Assembly: GCA_012521405.1 (NCBI GenBank)
Contig: JAAYMK010000032.1
Location: 52,163 to 116,162, forward strand
Length of the DNA: 64,000 nucleotides
Reading direction: 5' to 3'
DNA from: Bacillota bacterium
GTDB lineage: Bacteria > Bacillota > Dethiobacteria > Dethiobacterales > Dethiobacteraceae
The translations under genes and the position numbers were made by a program. Positions 50,976 to 59,758 of this stretch are shown in pieces; the stretch's first letter is position 1, and each line of letters starts with the position of its first letter. The notes under the pieces were generated by a model. The model ran no database searches, had not been told where the DNA came from, and saw only the letters and a list, made by a program, of their open reading frames with translations.

Positions 50976-52613
50976 ATGGATCCTTCCTTTGAGCTTAACC
51001 ACTATCCCCAACCAAAGGAAAATTTGTTGCGTAAAATAGCGAAAAAACTTAAGAAAACAAGTCCTGTCCTTCGTGTTTTCATTTTTTTGCTTGTGCTGCT
51101 TATCTGTTTTGGGTGCTATGCGGCTTGGTATACTTATCGCATTCTGCGCCCAGCCGATTTATTTACCACCCCAAACATTTCGGAAGCCAGTGCGGCGCCG
51201 GAGGAACAAAAAGAATTAACTGCCGGTGATTATTTCGAGGAAAAAATGGTCAATATTGTGCTTTTAGGTTTTGATGTGGATGCCGAACGGCGTAGGCTTT
51301 CCCTTGGTTCCCGCACTGACACCATTAAGATTATTTCCGTAAATTTTGACCGGGACAAAATCAGCATCATAGATGTGCCCCGGGACAGCTACGTAAAAAT
51401 TGCCGATACTCCCACCTACGATAAAATTAACAGCGCCTATTATTACGGCTATATTAATGCCAAAGACAAGCTGCGCCATGAAAACGGCGTGGAATATGCC
51501 CTTAAAAGCATTAGTAATCTTTTGGGGGGCATCCCCCTGCATTACTACGTTACGGTGGATATGGACGCCGTGGTGGAGTTGGTTGATTCCGTAGGCGGCA
51601 TTAAATTTAATGTGCCCTACGATGTCATCGATAAGGATGGCGTTTTGCAAATCCCCAAGGGCGAACAAATTTTAGACGGGGAAAAATACTTGCATTACCT
51701 GCGCAACCGGGAAGTAGGGGGAGATATTGGCCGCATGCAGCGGCAGACAGAGCTTCTGTTGGCCACCCTGGACCATTTTCGCAGGGAAGGCCTCATAAAA
51801 AACATTCCTGTACTCTACGAAGCTTATCAGGAGCTCATTGACACTAATCTTTCCAACCAGCAAATTATTGCTTTGGCCGTTTATGCCGGCCGGATGCAAA
51901 AAGAAAATATTGTCTCTTATACTTTAAGCGGCAGCGGTCAATCACGAGATGGTGTTTATTATATGGTTCTGGATACGGAAAAGATTGCGCAAGTTATGGA
52001 AGAAGTTTTTGCTGTGCCCTACACCCCCCCGGAACCCCAGCGGCTCACAGACACCACCCCCGTCGCGCCCAAAGGTTTTGCCGCCTCCTTCAGTGAGGCT
52101 GGAGAACAAAGGGGAGTAAAGCTTACCTGGAGTAAAGGGGACAAGTATAATTTAAGCTTCCGCCTTTATCGTTCTACCCCCGGCGGCAGCGAGGTAAAGC
52201 TGGCCGAGCTTACAGGTACTAGCTACTTTGATATAGATTTAGAACCCGGCATCACGTATAATTACCGTTTGGAAGCAGTCAACCACCGTGCTGTTTCCGC
52301 CCCGGTAAACATCAGTATTACCGTGCCGGAAAGTTTTTCCCGGCCGGATAGGGAGCAAGGCCCGGAACCTACAGAACCGGCAGAACCGCAGGCACCGGCT
52401 CCGCCCGCTTCTGAAGAACCTGAAGAGCCTGCCGCGCCCGCCGGGGAAAGCGACCCTTCCGGATTTGAGGAACCTCAAGCTTTCGAGCCTCCTTTACCGG
52501 AGCGTGAAGCCGGTCTGGCGCCAAGCGGCAATCCGGAAACTTCGGCCGGGGAGCGGGAAAATTTTCCCGAACCTGAAGATTCCGACGGTTCCCTTATCAT
52601 TGAAATTTCCTAA
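50976..52613 (+). CDS. LCP family protein 2 with fibronectin-III-like and Pro/Glu-rich C-terminus
   Basis: A 545-residue membrane protein. A cytosolic basic segment and a helix (about 33-55) lead into an LCP domain (about 88-345: IVLLGFDVDAERRR, SRTDTIKIISVNF, DVPRDSYVKI, GDIGRMQRQTELL). A fibronectin-III-like repeat follows (about 360-452, KLTWSKGDKYNLSFRLYRS, YNYRLEAVN), then about 90 residues of Pro-Glu-Ala-rich tail that could span the wall. The extra domains are unusual for LCP enzymes and may bind polysaccharide. GGCGGAGG precedes the ATG. Confidence 0.88.
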   Translation: MDPSFELNHYPQPKENLLRKIAKKLKKTSPVLRVFIFLLVLLICFGCYAAWYTYRILRPADLFTTPNISEASAAPEEQKELTAGDYFEEKMVNIVLLGFDVDAERRRLSLGSRTDTIKIISVNFDRDKISIIDVPRDSYVKIADTPTYDKINSAYYYGYINAKDKLRHENGVEYALKSISNLLGGIPLHYYVTVDMDAVVELVDSVGGIKFNVPYDVIDKDGVLQIPKGEQILDGEKYLHYLRNREVGGDIGRMQRQTELLLATLDHFRREGLIKNIPVLYEAYQELIDTNLSNQQIIALAVYAGRMQKENIVSYTLSGSGQSRDGVYYMVLDTEKIAQVMEEVFAVPYTPPEPQRLTDTTPVAPKGFAASFSEAGEQRGVKLTWSKGDKYNLSFRLYRSTPGGSEVKLAELTGTSYFDIDLEPGITYNYRLEAVNHRAVSAPVNISITVPESFSRPDREQGPEPTEPAEPQAPAPPASEEPEEPAAPAGESDPSGFEEPQAFEPPLPEREAGLAPSGNPETSAGERENFPEPEDSDGSLIIEIS

Positions 52614-52688
52614 AACAAACCCGACAACTCAATTTCACCCCGCCCTTGTGTGGGTGTCAGAGGCAAACTTGAAAAAAGTGCAGGTGGT

Positions 52689-53633
52689 ATGATGGTACTA
52701 GTATATTTATTTGTTTTTGCCGTGGCTTTACTTTTGGCACTGATATTAACACCCTTTGTAATCCGGTTGGCATACCGCATCGGCGCAGTGGATGTGCCTA
52801 ACCGGAGAAAAGTTCACAACCGCATTATGCCCCGCCTGGGCGGCGTAGCTGTATATTTAGGGTTTGTGGCGGCCATGGCCGTGATTGTAAATTTAACTTA
52901 TGACAGGCAAATTCTCGGTATGCTTTTAGGCGGTACCGTAGTTTTACTCTTAGGCGTGGTAGACGATATTAAAGGTTTGCCGCCCCTGTGGAAATTGGCG
53001 GGACAAGTCCTGGCGGCAGCCATTCCCGTATATTTTGGTATTCGCGTGAATTTTATTCATAACCCCTTTGACGGGTATTTCCACCTGGGGTGGATGAGTA
53101 TTCCCGTCACCATGCTCTGGATTGTGGGTATCACCAATGCCATCAACCTCATTGACGGTCTAGACGGTCTCGCCTCCGGCGTTTCCTTCATTGCCCTAAT
53201 GATTTTTTCCTTTATGGCCATGAAGGTAAACCAAAATCTTTTAATCTCCCTTTTATCGGTGGCCCTGGCCGGGGCGGTTTTAGGCTTTTTACGTTATAAC
53301 TTCCATCCGGCCAAAATCTTTTTAGGGGACAGCGGCAGTATGTTTTTAGGCTTCACCATTGCCGTCATGGCCGTCATGGGACTTTTAAAAAGTGTCACTT
53401 TATACACTTTTATTACGCCCATCTTGATTTTAGGCGTCCCCATTTTTGATACCTTTTTTGCCATCCTGCGCCGTTATAAAAACAACCAACCTATTTTTGC
53501 CGCCGATAAAGCCCATCTGCATCACCGCCTTTTAAATTTAGGCTTTTCACACCGGCGGGCCGTCTTGGCCATTTACTGCCTGGCCCTTGTTTTCGGTCTT
53601 TCCGCCGTCTTTATCTTCCTGCGCTTTTCTTAA
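52689..53633 (+). CDS. tagO: Undecaprenyl-phosphate N-acetylglucosamine-1-phosphate transferase (TagO/WecA)
   Basis: A 314-residue integral membrane enzyme of the MraY/WecA family with about ten or eleven helices. It puts GlcNAc-1-phosphate on undecaprenyl phosphate, the first step of wall teichoic acid and related polymers. Conserved blocks: VVDDIKGLPP, TNAINLIDGLDGLASG, NFHPAKIFLGDSGSMFLG and DKAHLHHRLL. ATG 52689 lies after GCAGGTGG. Flanking LCP genes transfer the finished polymer, so the three form a pathway group. Confidence 0.94.
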   Translation: MMVLVYLFVFAVALLLALILTPFVIRLAYRIGAVDVPNRRKVHNRIMPRLGGVAVYLGFVAAMAVIVNLTYDRQILGMLLGGTVVLLLGVVDDIKGLPPLWKLAGQVLAAAIPVYFGIRVNFIHNPFDGYFHLGWMSIPVTMLWIVGITNAINLIDGLDGLASGVSFIALMIFSFMAMKVNQNLLISLLSVALAGAVLGFLRYNFHPAKIFLGDSGSMFLGFTIAVMAVMGLLKSVTLYTFITPILILGVPIFDTFFAILRRYKNNQPIFAADKAHLHHRLLNLGFSHRRAVLAIYCLALVFGLSAVFIFLRFS

Positions 53634-53682
53634 AACTTGACGCAACTGCACCTTTAAACTTATTGCCTAAAGGAGAAACCAT

Positions 53683-54624
53683 ATGCGCAAAAAAAGAAGA
53701 AGCAGTTTTGGCTGTTTATTTGTTGTGATCCTGTTGATTTTACTGGTGATGGGGCTGGGCTGGGTCTGGTCTGTCTGGGCACATATTCATGAACCGCAAG
53801 CTGAAGGGGAACCCCCTTATGTGCGGGATGACGATATTGTGGAGGAACCGGGCAAAACCATTACCAATATTTTAGTTCTTGGCCTTGACCAGCGGGGAGA
53901 GGAAAAAGCCCGGGCCGATACCATTATTGTTTTAAGCATTAACCAGGATACAAAAGAGGTGGCCATGATCTCCATTCCCCGTGACTCCCGGGTGGAGATT
54001 CCCGGCCGCGGTTTAGATAAAATTAATCACGCCTATGTGTACGGCGGCATTAACCTGATGCGGGCAACGGTGGAAAAACTTTTGGGTGTGCCCATCCACC
54101 ACTATGTCCTCACCAATTTTTCCGGCTTTGTGGGGCTGGTGGATACATTGGGAGGCGTCACTTTAAATGTGGAGCGTTCCCTTTATGTAAAAGCGGAAAA
54201 AAATTACCCGGCGGTGAAGTTGGAGCCGGGAGAACAGCGTTTAAGCGGGTATGAAGCTTTGGCGTATGTGCGTTTTCGCAAAGACTCCGAAGGGGATTTT
54301 GGCCGCATGCGCCGCCAGCAGCAGTTTTTGCAGGCAGTAGCCAAAGAAGTACTGCAGCCTAAAAGCCTTTTAAAATTGCCGCAGCTGGCCCAACAAGCCG
54401 CAGAATATCTGCGTACCGATCTGCCCCTGTCCAAAGCTTTATCTTTGGCCCAGCAGGCCGCCAGTTTAAATTTTGACGACGTCAAGGCTGTCACGCTCCA
54501 AGGCACAGGGCGCACCATCGGTGGTGTTTCCTATGTGATTTTGGATGAAACTTATCTGCAGGAGGTGGTGGAAGCCTATCTGCGCTGGCAGGAGCCGGCT
54601 TCTCTTCCCGCAAACGAAAAATAA
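53683..54624 (+). CDS. LCP family protein 3
   Basis: A 313-residue single-pass membrane protein (basic RKKRRSS start, helix about 8-30) with a standard LCP domain: NILVLGLDQRGEEKARADTI, SIPRDSRVEI, LDKINHAYVYGGINLM, and AYVRFRKDSEGDFGRMRRQQQ. Closely related to the copy at 48863, less so to that at 50976. AAAGGAGAAACC precedes ATG. A two-way terminator separates it from the convergent rsgI-like gene. Confidence 0.94.
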   Translation: MRKKRRSSFGCLFVVILLILLVMGLGWVWSVWAHIHEPQAEGEPPYVRDDDIVEEPGKTITNILVLGLDQRGEEKARADTIIVLSINQDTKEVAMISIPRDSRVEIPGRGLDKINHAYVYGGINLMRATVEKLLGVPIHHYVLTNFSGFVGLVDTLGGVTLNVERSLYVKAEKNYPAVKLEPGEQRLSGYEALAYVRFRKDSEGDFGRMRRQQQFLQAVAKEVLQPKSLLKLPQLAQQAAEYLRTDLPLSKALSLAQQAASLNFDDVKAVTLQGTGRTIGGVSYVILDETYLQEVVEAYLRWQEPASLPANEK

Positions 54625-54650
54625 ACGAAAAATTTTAACTTACGGCAAAA

Positions 54651-54695
54651 AAAAACGCCTTAGGCTTGGCTTGAAGCTTAAGGCGTTTTTTTTTA
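54651..54695. terminator. Bidirectional terminator between LCP 3 and rsgI-like gene
   Basis: AAAAACGCCTTA (54651-54662) pairs with TAAGGCGTTTTT (54679-54690). Long A- and T-runs lie on the two sides. The 16-nt loop also has GGCTT/AAGC pairing. Confidence 0.9.
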
Positions 54696-55424
54696 TTCTT
54701 TCGCTTTGCCCCCGGTAAAGAAACCCGAGAGATCAGTGAGCCACTTTGCCAGAAACCCGCCGCGATTGGCTTCCTCAAAGAGCGGTTCTTCTTCCGCCAC
54801 CACCACTTCCGGATCAGGCTCCGGCGGTGTTTCTTTTTGTTCATTTTCTTTTTCCGTTTCCGGAGTTTCCGGTTTTTCTGCTGCCGGGTCTTTAGCAGGC
54901 TCCTGATTTGTTTGCGGTTCTTGTTTTACATTATTGGTCTCTTGCTTGGGCGCCTGCGGTTTAGACGGCGGCTGTTGCGGCGGTTTTGGTGGCGTGTCTT
55001 CCGTAGTCTCAACCGGATCTGCCTTTGCGTCCGGCTCTACGGGAGTTTCTGCATCCTCTTCTGCCGGATCAGGTGCCGGTGTGATTTTTTCTTCTTGTGG
55101 AGCCGGATCCGGCCGTTCAGTTTTTACCGGCGGTAGGTCACTGTCTGGAGCCGGATCATTTTGTGCCACCACCAGCGGGTCGGAATTATTGCCCTCGCCG
55201 GCAAAAAGCGGCCATTCAAAAACGGAGGGCAGTAAAACGGAGGACACGAGCAGCAAGGCCAGGGACGCCGCCACCGCCAGGTACGGACGGAAGGAGGTGG
55301 TGTAGGTATATTCGTCACCCACCTTTACCTCGCCCTTTTTGGGCAGACTGCGAAACTGGCCGTCCGGCGTCAGCACAATGACTTTATTCTTTTTTATTTC
55401 CAAAACAAGGCCCTTGACTTTCAT
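54693..55424 (-). CDS. rsgI: RsgI-like anti-sigma-I factor
   Basis: A 243-residue membrane protein. The N-terminal anti-sigma domain (about 1-45, VKGLVLEIKKNKVIVLTPDGQFRSLPK) is followed by a helix at about 49-66 and a long Pro/Glu/Asp/Lys/Thr-rich outer region. In Bacillus and cellulosome-forming clostridia RsgI holds SigI at the membrane; in the latter its outer end carries sugar-binding modules. Here no such module follows, only disordered sequence. It overlaps sigI by 4 nt. Confidence 0.88.
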   Translation of the reverse strand: MKVKGLVLEIKKNKVIVLTPDGQFRSLPKKGEVKVGDEYTYTTSFRPYLAVAASLALLLVSSVLLPSVFEWPLFAGEGNNSDPLVVAQNDPAPDSDLPPVKTERPDPAPQEEKITPAPDPAEEDAETPVEPDAKADPVETTEDTPPKPPQQPPSKPQAPKQETNNVKQEPQTNQEPAKDPAAEKPETPETEKENEQKETPPEPDPEVVVAEEEPLFEEANRGGFLAKWLTDLSGFFTGGKAKE

Positions 55425-56179
55425 GCCTCGTGCTCTCCTTTCCCTTTTAAGTACTCGCGGATGTGAGGCAGATCTTCCAGATAAACTAAAAGTAAAGCCA
55501 CTATATATTTACGATGCCGCTCCAAGGTTTTCCGGCTGAAGGGCAGCCGGCCTTCAATTTCTTTTAGCGGCAGCGCTTTATTCTCTTTAAAATACTGCAC
55601 CAGTTTCGGTTCGCCGGCAATGATTTGTGCCGCCATTATGGCCCGTTCCCGGGCGCTTTTATGTTTAGGGGAGCATTTTACCAGCTCACTTAAAGTGATG
55701 CCGTACTGCTCCAAAAGCTTGGTGTAATAAGTAATTTCCTCTCTGCGGTCCCTGGCTTCTTCCTGGTGCAGGTAGATCTTTTCCGCTTCCTTTTGTTCTA
55801 GGAGCGTCAGCTCGGCCGACTCATCTTCTTCATCCCGCGTTTGAAACTCGGAAAAAGGAATTTCCAGCCTGCGCGCTTGATTGCGACGAAAATAGTCAAT
55901 TAAACGTCTTTTCACTACGACCTGCACAAAACTGTGAAAGCTGGTGCCTTGTGCCTGCTGGTAGCCGTCAATGGCTTCATTCAGCGCCAGCATGGCAATG
56001 GAGATTTCTTCATCTGTGCCGGCCTGCAGAAAACGGCCGCAATAATTGGATGCGATGCGCACCACATATGGTTGCATGGTTTCAATGATGGTTTCCCGGC
56101 ACTGCGCATCGCCTTCTTGCGCTCGCTGTAAAAGATCATCCGGGATAGATAGACCTTGGCCATATTGTTTGATGACCAC
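55421..56179 (-). CDS. sigI: RNA polymerase sigma factor SigI
   Basis: A 252-residue alternative sigma factor of the SigI group, related to sigma-70 region 2 (NEAIDGYQQAQGTSFHSFVQVVVKRRLIDYFRRN) with a special C-terminal region (PLKEIEGRLPFSRKTLERHRKYIVALLLVYLEDL). It serves heat or envelope stress in Bacillus and carbohydrate sensing in Acetivibrio. GGGAGGAGG precedes the GTG start. A SigI-type promoter upstream suggests self-activation. Paired with rsgI in a 4-nt overlap. Confidence 0.93.
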   Translation of the reverse strand: MVIKQYGQGLSIPDDLLQRAQEGDAQCRETIIETMQPYVVRIASNYCGRFLQAGTDEEISIAMLALNEAIDGYQQAQGTSFHSFVQVVVKRRLIDYFRRNQARRLEIPFSEFQTRDEEDESAELTLLEQKEAEKIYLHQEEARDRREEITYYTKLLEQYGITLSELVKCSPKHKSARERAIMAAQIIAGEPKLVQYFKENKALPLKEIEGRLPFSRKTLERHRKYIVALLLVYLEDLPHIREYLKGKGEHEA

Positions 56180-56203
56180 GGTTCCTCCTCCCTTACTTAT
56201 TAT

Positions 56204-56249
56204 TTCGCACTAATTCCACCTAATTTGGGGGTAGAGCACTAAATTAGGT
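56204..56249 (-). promoter_or_regulatory. Putative SigI-dependent promoter with flanking inverted repeat
   Basis: Reading the minus strand: ACCCCC (56232-56227), 19 nt, CGAA (56207-56204) resemble the -35 ACCCCC and -10 CGAA recalled for Bacillus SigI promoters. A perfect 9-bp inverted repeat, ACCTAATTT (56218-56226) and AAATTAGGT (56241-56249, plus-strand reading), brackets the -35 box. It is about 25 nt before sigI. Confidence 0.55.
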
Positions 56250-56296
56250 AAATTTGCCTGTCCCTGCTTAAAACTGACAGTAATTCAGGCGCGCAT

Positions 56297-57835
56297 TTAA
56301 TTTTTCCTGCTGCTTTTAAGCCGGCGTAAAAGTTCCAGACCCTGTGCCAGCTCCTCAATTTTTAAAAGATAGGCCAAAAAGAAGTAGAGGAGTGCCCCGC
56401 CGCCCACCACCAAAGCAAATTTTAGCGCTAAAACCAGTAAAGAATCTGCTGTCAAATAAGGACGGACAAAAATGATGGCCACGCCCATCCCGGCGGCGGC
56501 CACCGCCGCCTTCAGTAAGGACACAAAGAGTGCCCGTCCGCCAAAGGGGCCGATTTTTTTGCGTAAAATCCACCACAGCACTGCCATCTGGCAAAGGAGG
56601 GCCAGGGCCGTACCTAGAGCCAGCCCCGAGTGTTTCAGAGGTCCAAGCAAAATGGCATTAAAGACCACATTTAAAGCTACCGCCACAAAGGTAACCAGCA
56701 TGGGGCTTAATGTATCATGCAAAGCATATAACGCCCGGGTTAAAAGCAGTTGCCCCCCCATAAATAAAAGTCCTAAGCAGTAAAAAGCCAGCGCCTCCGC
56801 CGTAATTTTAGTGGCCTCCACATCAAAGGCGCCCCGCTCAAAAAGCAGGCGCACCAGCGGCTCGCGCAAAAGGATAATACCTACCATCATGGGGAGGACA
56901 AAAAAGATAATAATGCTTAAACCTTGACGCAGTGCTTTTTTAAATTCTTCCGTATTTTTCTCCAGCGCCAACTCCACCAAGGTAGGAAAGAGCACCGCCA
57001 GCAGCGCCATTACCAGCACCGAGTTGGGCAGCTGGAACACACGATTGGCATAATTTAAAGCAGCAATGGTCCCCTCCGGTAAAAGGGAAGCAAAGATTCT
57101 GTCTACAATACTTTTTAACTCCATGGCGGCGCCGCCGATAACCACCGGCGGGATCAGCACAAGCATCTCTTTTATACCGGAGTGATGCCACAAAAGTTTA
57201 CTTTTTGCCAGGGCACCGCTTTTGACTACCGCCGGCAGTTGGATCAGAAACTGGCTGGCATAAGCCACAAGTGTCGCCCAGGCCAGGCCCACCACACCAA
57301 AGCGGGCGCCCAAAAGTACGGCAAAACCGGCAATAATTAAATTGCTGGGGTAAGCCGGCAAAGCCGGTACGAGAAAATTCTTTTTCGTATGCAAAATGCC
57401 GCTGGAAAGGCCCGACAAGCCTAAAAACAAAAGCCCGGGCAGGATAATACGCGACATCACCACCGTCAGTTCGTAAGTTTTGCCGCTGAAGCCCGGAGCC
57501 ACCAGGCGTACCACCCAAGGTGCCAGCGCCACTAAAAGCATACTGGCCGCCAGTAAAAAGAGACCAAGGATCACATAGGAAGTAAGGACTAAAGCATTCC
57601 CGCTTTCCTCTTGATGATACTTGCTGTAAACCGGGATAAAGGCGGTTTTGACCGCATCGCTAAAGGCAAGAAAAAGAATTTGCGGCAAAAGCGACGCCGT
57701 TAAATAAGCGTCGGCTTCTGCCGACATCCCAAACCGAAAAGCAATGGCTGTTTCCCGCAGCAACCCTGTAAAGCGGGAAATAATGAGCAGGACGGTCACA
57801 ATGCCGGTCCATTTATAAATAGATTTATTTCCCAT
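56297..57835 (-). CDS. murJ: Lipid II flippase MurJ
   Basis: A 512-residue integral membrane protein with about fourteen helices that carries lipid II across the membrane. It begins with a helix containing GLLRETAIAFRFG and has the family blocks DAVKTAFIPVYS, LPGLLFLGLSGLSSGILHT and ALNYANRVFQLPNSV. The gene is first in a minus-strand group of surface genes, though 76 nt separate it from wecG and no terminator is evident. Confidence 0.93.
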   Translation of the reverse strand: MGNKSIYKWTGIVTVLLIISRFTGLLRETAIAFRFGMSAEADAYLTASLLPQILFLAFSDAVKTAFIPVYSKYHQEESGNALVLTSYVILGLFLLAASMLLVALAPWVVRLVAPGFSGKTYELTVVMSRIILPGLLFLGLSGLSSGILHTKKNFLVPALPAYPSNLIIAGFAVLLGARFGVVGLAWATLVAYASQFLIQLPAVVKSGALAKSKLLWHHSGIKEMLVLIPPVVIGGAAMELKSIVDRIFASLLPEGTIAALNYANRVFQLPNSVLVMALLAVLFPTLVELALEKNTEEFKKALRQGLSIIIFFVLPMMVGIILLREPLVRLLFERGAFDVEATKITAEALAFYCLGLLFMGGQLLLTRALYALHDTLSPMLVTFVAVALNVVFNAILLGPLKHSGLALGTALALLCQMAVLWWILRKKIGPFGGRALFVSLLKAAVAAAGMGVAIIFVRPYLTADSLLVLALKFALVVGGGALLYFFLAYLLKIEELAQGLELLRRLKSSRKN

Positions 57836-57911
57836 GTCTGTGCGTGTCTCCTGTATCTAAGCTGCATACATCTTATTCTTTATTCAACAAAATGGTGTCT
57901 GATTCCTGTAT

Positions 57912-58664
57912 TTAGGAAAGCCGTCTATCCAAAAGTGAGAGAAGTAAAAAATACGGCAACACCAGTGCCCGCTGCAGGCGCCGCGGCTGCTGCAAAAGCC
58001 TGTAAAGCCACTCCAAACCCAATTGCTGAAAGATTTTTGGCGCCCGCTGCAGGCGGCCCGAGAGCACGTCAAAGGAGCCGCCCACCACCATCAGCACCTT
58101 GGCACCGGTGGCGGCACCGTACTTGGCGGCAAACATCTCCTGCCGGGGGCTGCCGGTGCCCACAAAAACCATCTCGGCACCGGACTCGGCAATGAGTGCG
58201 GCAATTTTCCCTTCATCCTCCGGCTTCACGTACCCGTGATGGGTGCCGGCAATCATTAAGCCCGGGTAACTTTTTTGCAAATTCCGCGCCGCTTCCGCCG
58301 CCACACCTTCCGCCGCCCCGTAGAGGAAAATAGGGTGCCTGCCCTCCACGGCCACATCCATTAAAGCCAGCATTAAGTCAATACCGGTTACCCGCTCTCT
58401 AATGCGGCCGCCACGCAGACGGGAAGAAAGCACAATACCCACCCCGTCCGGTGTCCCCATATCGGCCGACAAAAGCACGCGCTTAAGTTCCGCATTTTTT
58501 AATGCCGCCACACAAATTTCCGGGTTCACCGAAGCAATAAAATGGGCCCGGTCTTCTTTTAACATGGCTTTAATGCGTTCCTTGGCTTCTTCATTTGTGA
58601 CCACATCGGCGGGAATGCCTAAAAACAGTTCCTTTGCGGGCTTTTTTCCTTCCTGCTTAATCAT
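57912..58664 (-). CDS. WecG/TagA/CpsF family glycosyltransferase 1
   Basis: A 250-residue GT26 enzyme. In Bacillus TagA adds ManNAc to undecaprenyl-PP-GlcNAc; WecG adds ManNAcA. Blocks: VVTNEEAKERIKAML, SVNPEICVAAL, TPDGVGIVLSSRL, FLYGAAEGVAAEAA, and FVGTGSPRQEMFAA near the C-terminus, then an Arg-rich amphipathic tail. It overlaps csaB by 4 nt. A second copy lies at 63039. ManNAc versus ManNAcA is not resolvable. Confidence 0.9.
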   Translation of the reverse strand: MIKQEGKKPAKELFLGIPADVVTNEEAKERIKAMLKEDRAHFIASVNPEICVAALKNAELKRVLLSADMGTPDGVGIVLSSRLRGGRIRERVTGIDLMLALMDVAVEGRHPIFLYGAAEGVAAEAARNLQKSYPGLMIAGTHHGYVKPEDEGKIAALIAESGAEMVFVGTGSPRQEMFAAKYGAATGAKVLMVVGGSFDVLSGRLQRAPKIFQQLGLEWLYRLLQQPRRLQRALVLPYFLLLSLLDRRLS

Positions 58665-59758
58665 TTGTCACCACTTTCAAACAAGGTAAAGAAAATCTTC
58701 TCTAAAGTGCACAAAGCTTTTTGCTGCAGCTCATGGCGTTTTAACTTTAGCGTTTTTTGCAAATTTGCATCCTGCAGTCTTGTTCTTGCTTGCCGGATTA
58801 AAACATCCGCCCGGACATCATTGAGGCCGCCGGCTGTATCCAAGCCCAACTGCTCTAAAAAAATTTCCACTTTCGGGTCGTAACCAATACCAACCATGGG
58901 CACCCCGGCACAGGCAGCAAAGATTAAAGCATGCAGGCGCACAGAAATCACCAAATCAAAATGCGTGAAAAGACTTAAAAGTTCCTGCGGCAGCAAAAAC
59001 TTGTCCAAAAGATAAGCTTTGGCCCTTAACATGCCGGCAAGTTTTTTTGTTGCCGCCAAATCCTCCTGCAAATACATGGGGACTAAAAAAAGGGCGGCCG
59101 CAAATTCTTTTGCCAGGCAGTCTGCCGCCCGGGCAATTTCTTGTAGGTAACTTTCATCCGCAGCCGCTTTCACGGCCAGGGCAATGATTTTTTCTTTTGC
59201 CGGCAAAGAAGGTGCCTCTGCACTTTCCTTTGGCTGCAGTAAAAAGGCAGGATCCGCCGTCAATTCCAGCGGCGGCCGCTTCACGCCCAGATTTTTTAAA
59301 GCCAATAGCGAGGCTTCATCCCGGACGGAAATATAATCGGCCAGGTTACAGATTAAACGTACGAAAAGTTTATTCAACCATTTATCAATGGGGCCAATGC
59401 CGTGGGCATAAAGCACCGCCGGCTTGCCCAGGATTTTAGCCAAAAGCACAAGGCCAAGATAATATACTACGGAAAGACTGCGGCCGGTGGCATCCTGTAA
59501 AAGCCCCCCGCCGCCGCTAAGAAAGAGATCACACTTTTTTAATGTTTTAATTATCTGCCATAAATGCATCCGCTCCACAGCATTGACCTGGTACCGCGCC
59601 CTCGTTTGTGCCGGGTCTGCCGAGAGTACGGTAAACTCAATTGCTTTATCATGCTTTGCCGCCAGTTTGCGCAAGGTGTTAATGATGGCGGTTAAAATAG
59701 CTTCATCGCCGGCATTATTAAACCCGTAATAGCCGGAGATGACCACATGTTTTTTCAT
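58661..59758 (-). CDS. csaB: Polysaccharide pyruvyl transferase CsaB
   Basis: A 365-residue enzyme that adds a ketal pyruvate to the secondary cell-wall polymer, the modification bound by SLH domains of S-layer proteins. Blocks: VISGYYGFNNAGDEAIL, FLSGGGGLLQDATGR, LYAHGIGPI and VRLHALIFAACAGVPMVGIGYDPK. ATG 59758 is chosen to match the family start (MKKHVVISGYYG); the frame extends to 59836 inside the DUF5693 gene. Implies SLH-type anchoring, though no SLH protein lies in the window. Confidence 0.93.
   Translation of the reverse strand: MKKHVVISGYYGFNNAGDEAILTAIINTLRKLAAKHDKAIEFTVLSADPAQTRARYQVNAVERMHLWQIIKTLKKCDLFLSGGGGLLQDATGRSLSVVYYLGLVLLAKILGKPAVLYAHGIGPIDKWLNKLFVRLICNLADYISVRDEASLLALKNLGVKRPPLELTADPAFLLQPKESAEAPSLPAKEKIIALAVKAAADESYLQEIARAADCLAKEFAAALFLVPMYLQEDLAATKKLAGMLRAKAYLLDKFLLPQELLSLFTHFDLVISVRLHALIFAACAGVPMVGIGYDPKVEIFLEQLGLDTAGGLNDVRADVLIRQARTRLQDANLQKTLKLKRHELQQKALCTLEKIFFTLFESGDK

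Noticed and set aside
54706..55381. Several Ser/Gly- or Arg-rich plus-strand frames opposite rsgI
   Set aside because: Low-complexity shadows of the Pro/Glu-rich RsgI linker; no start signals.
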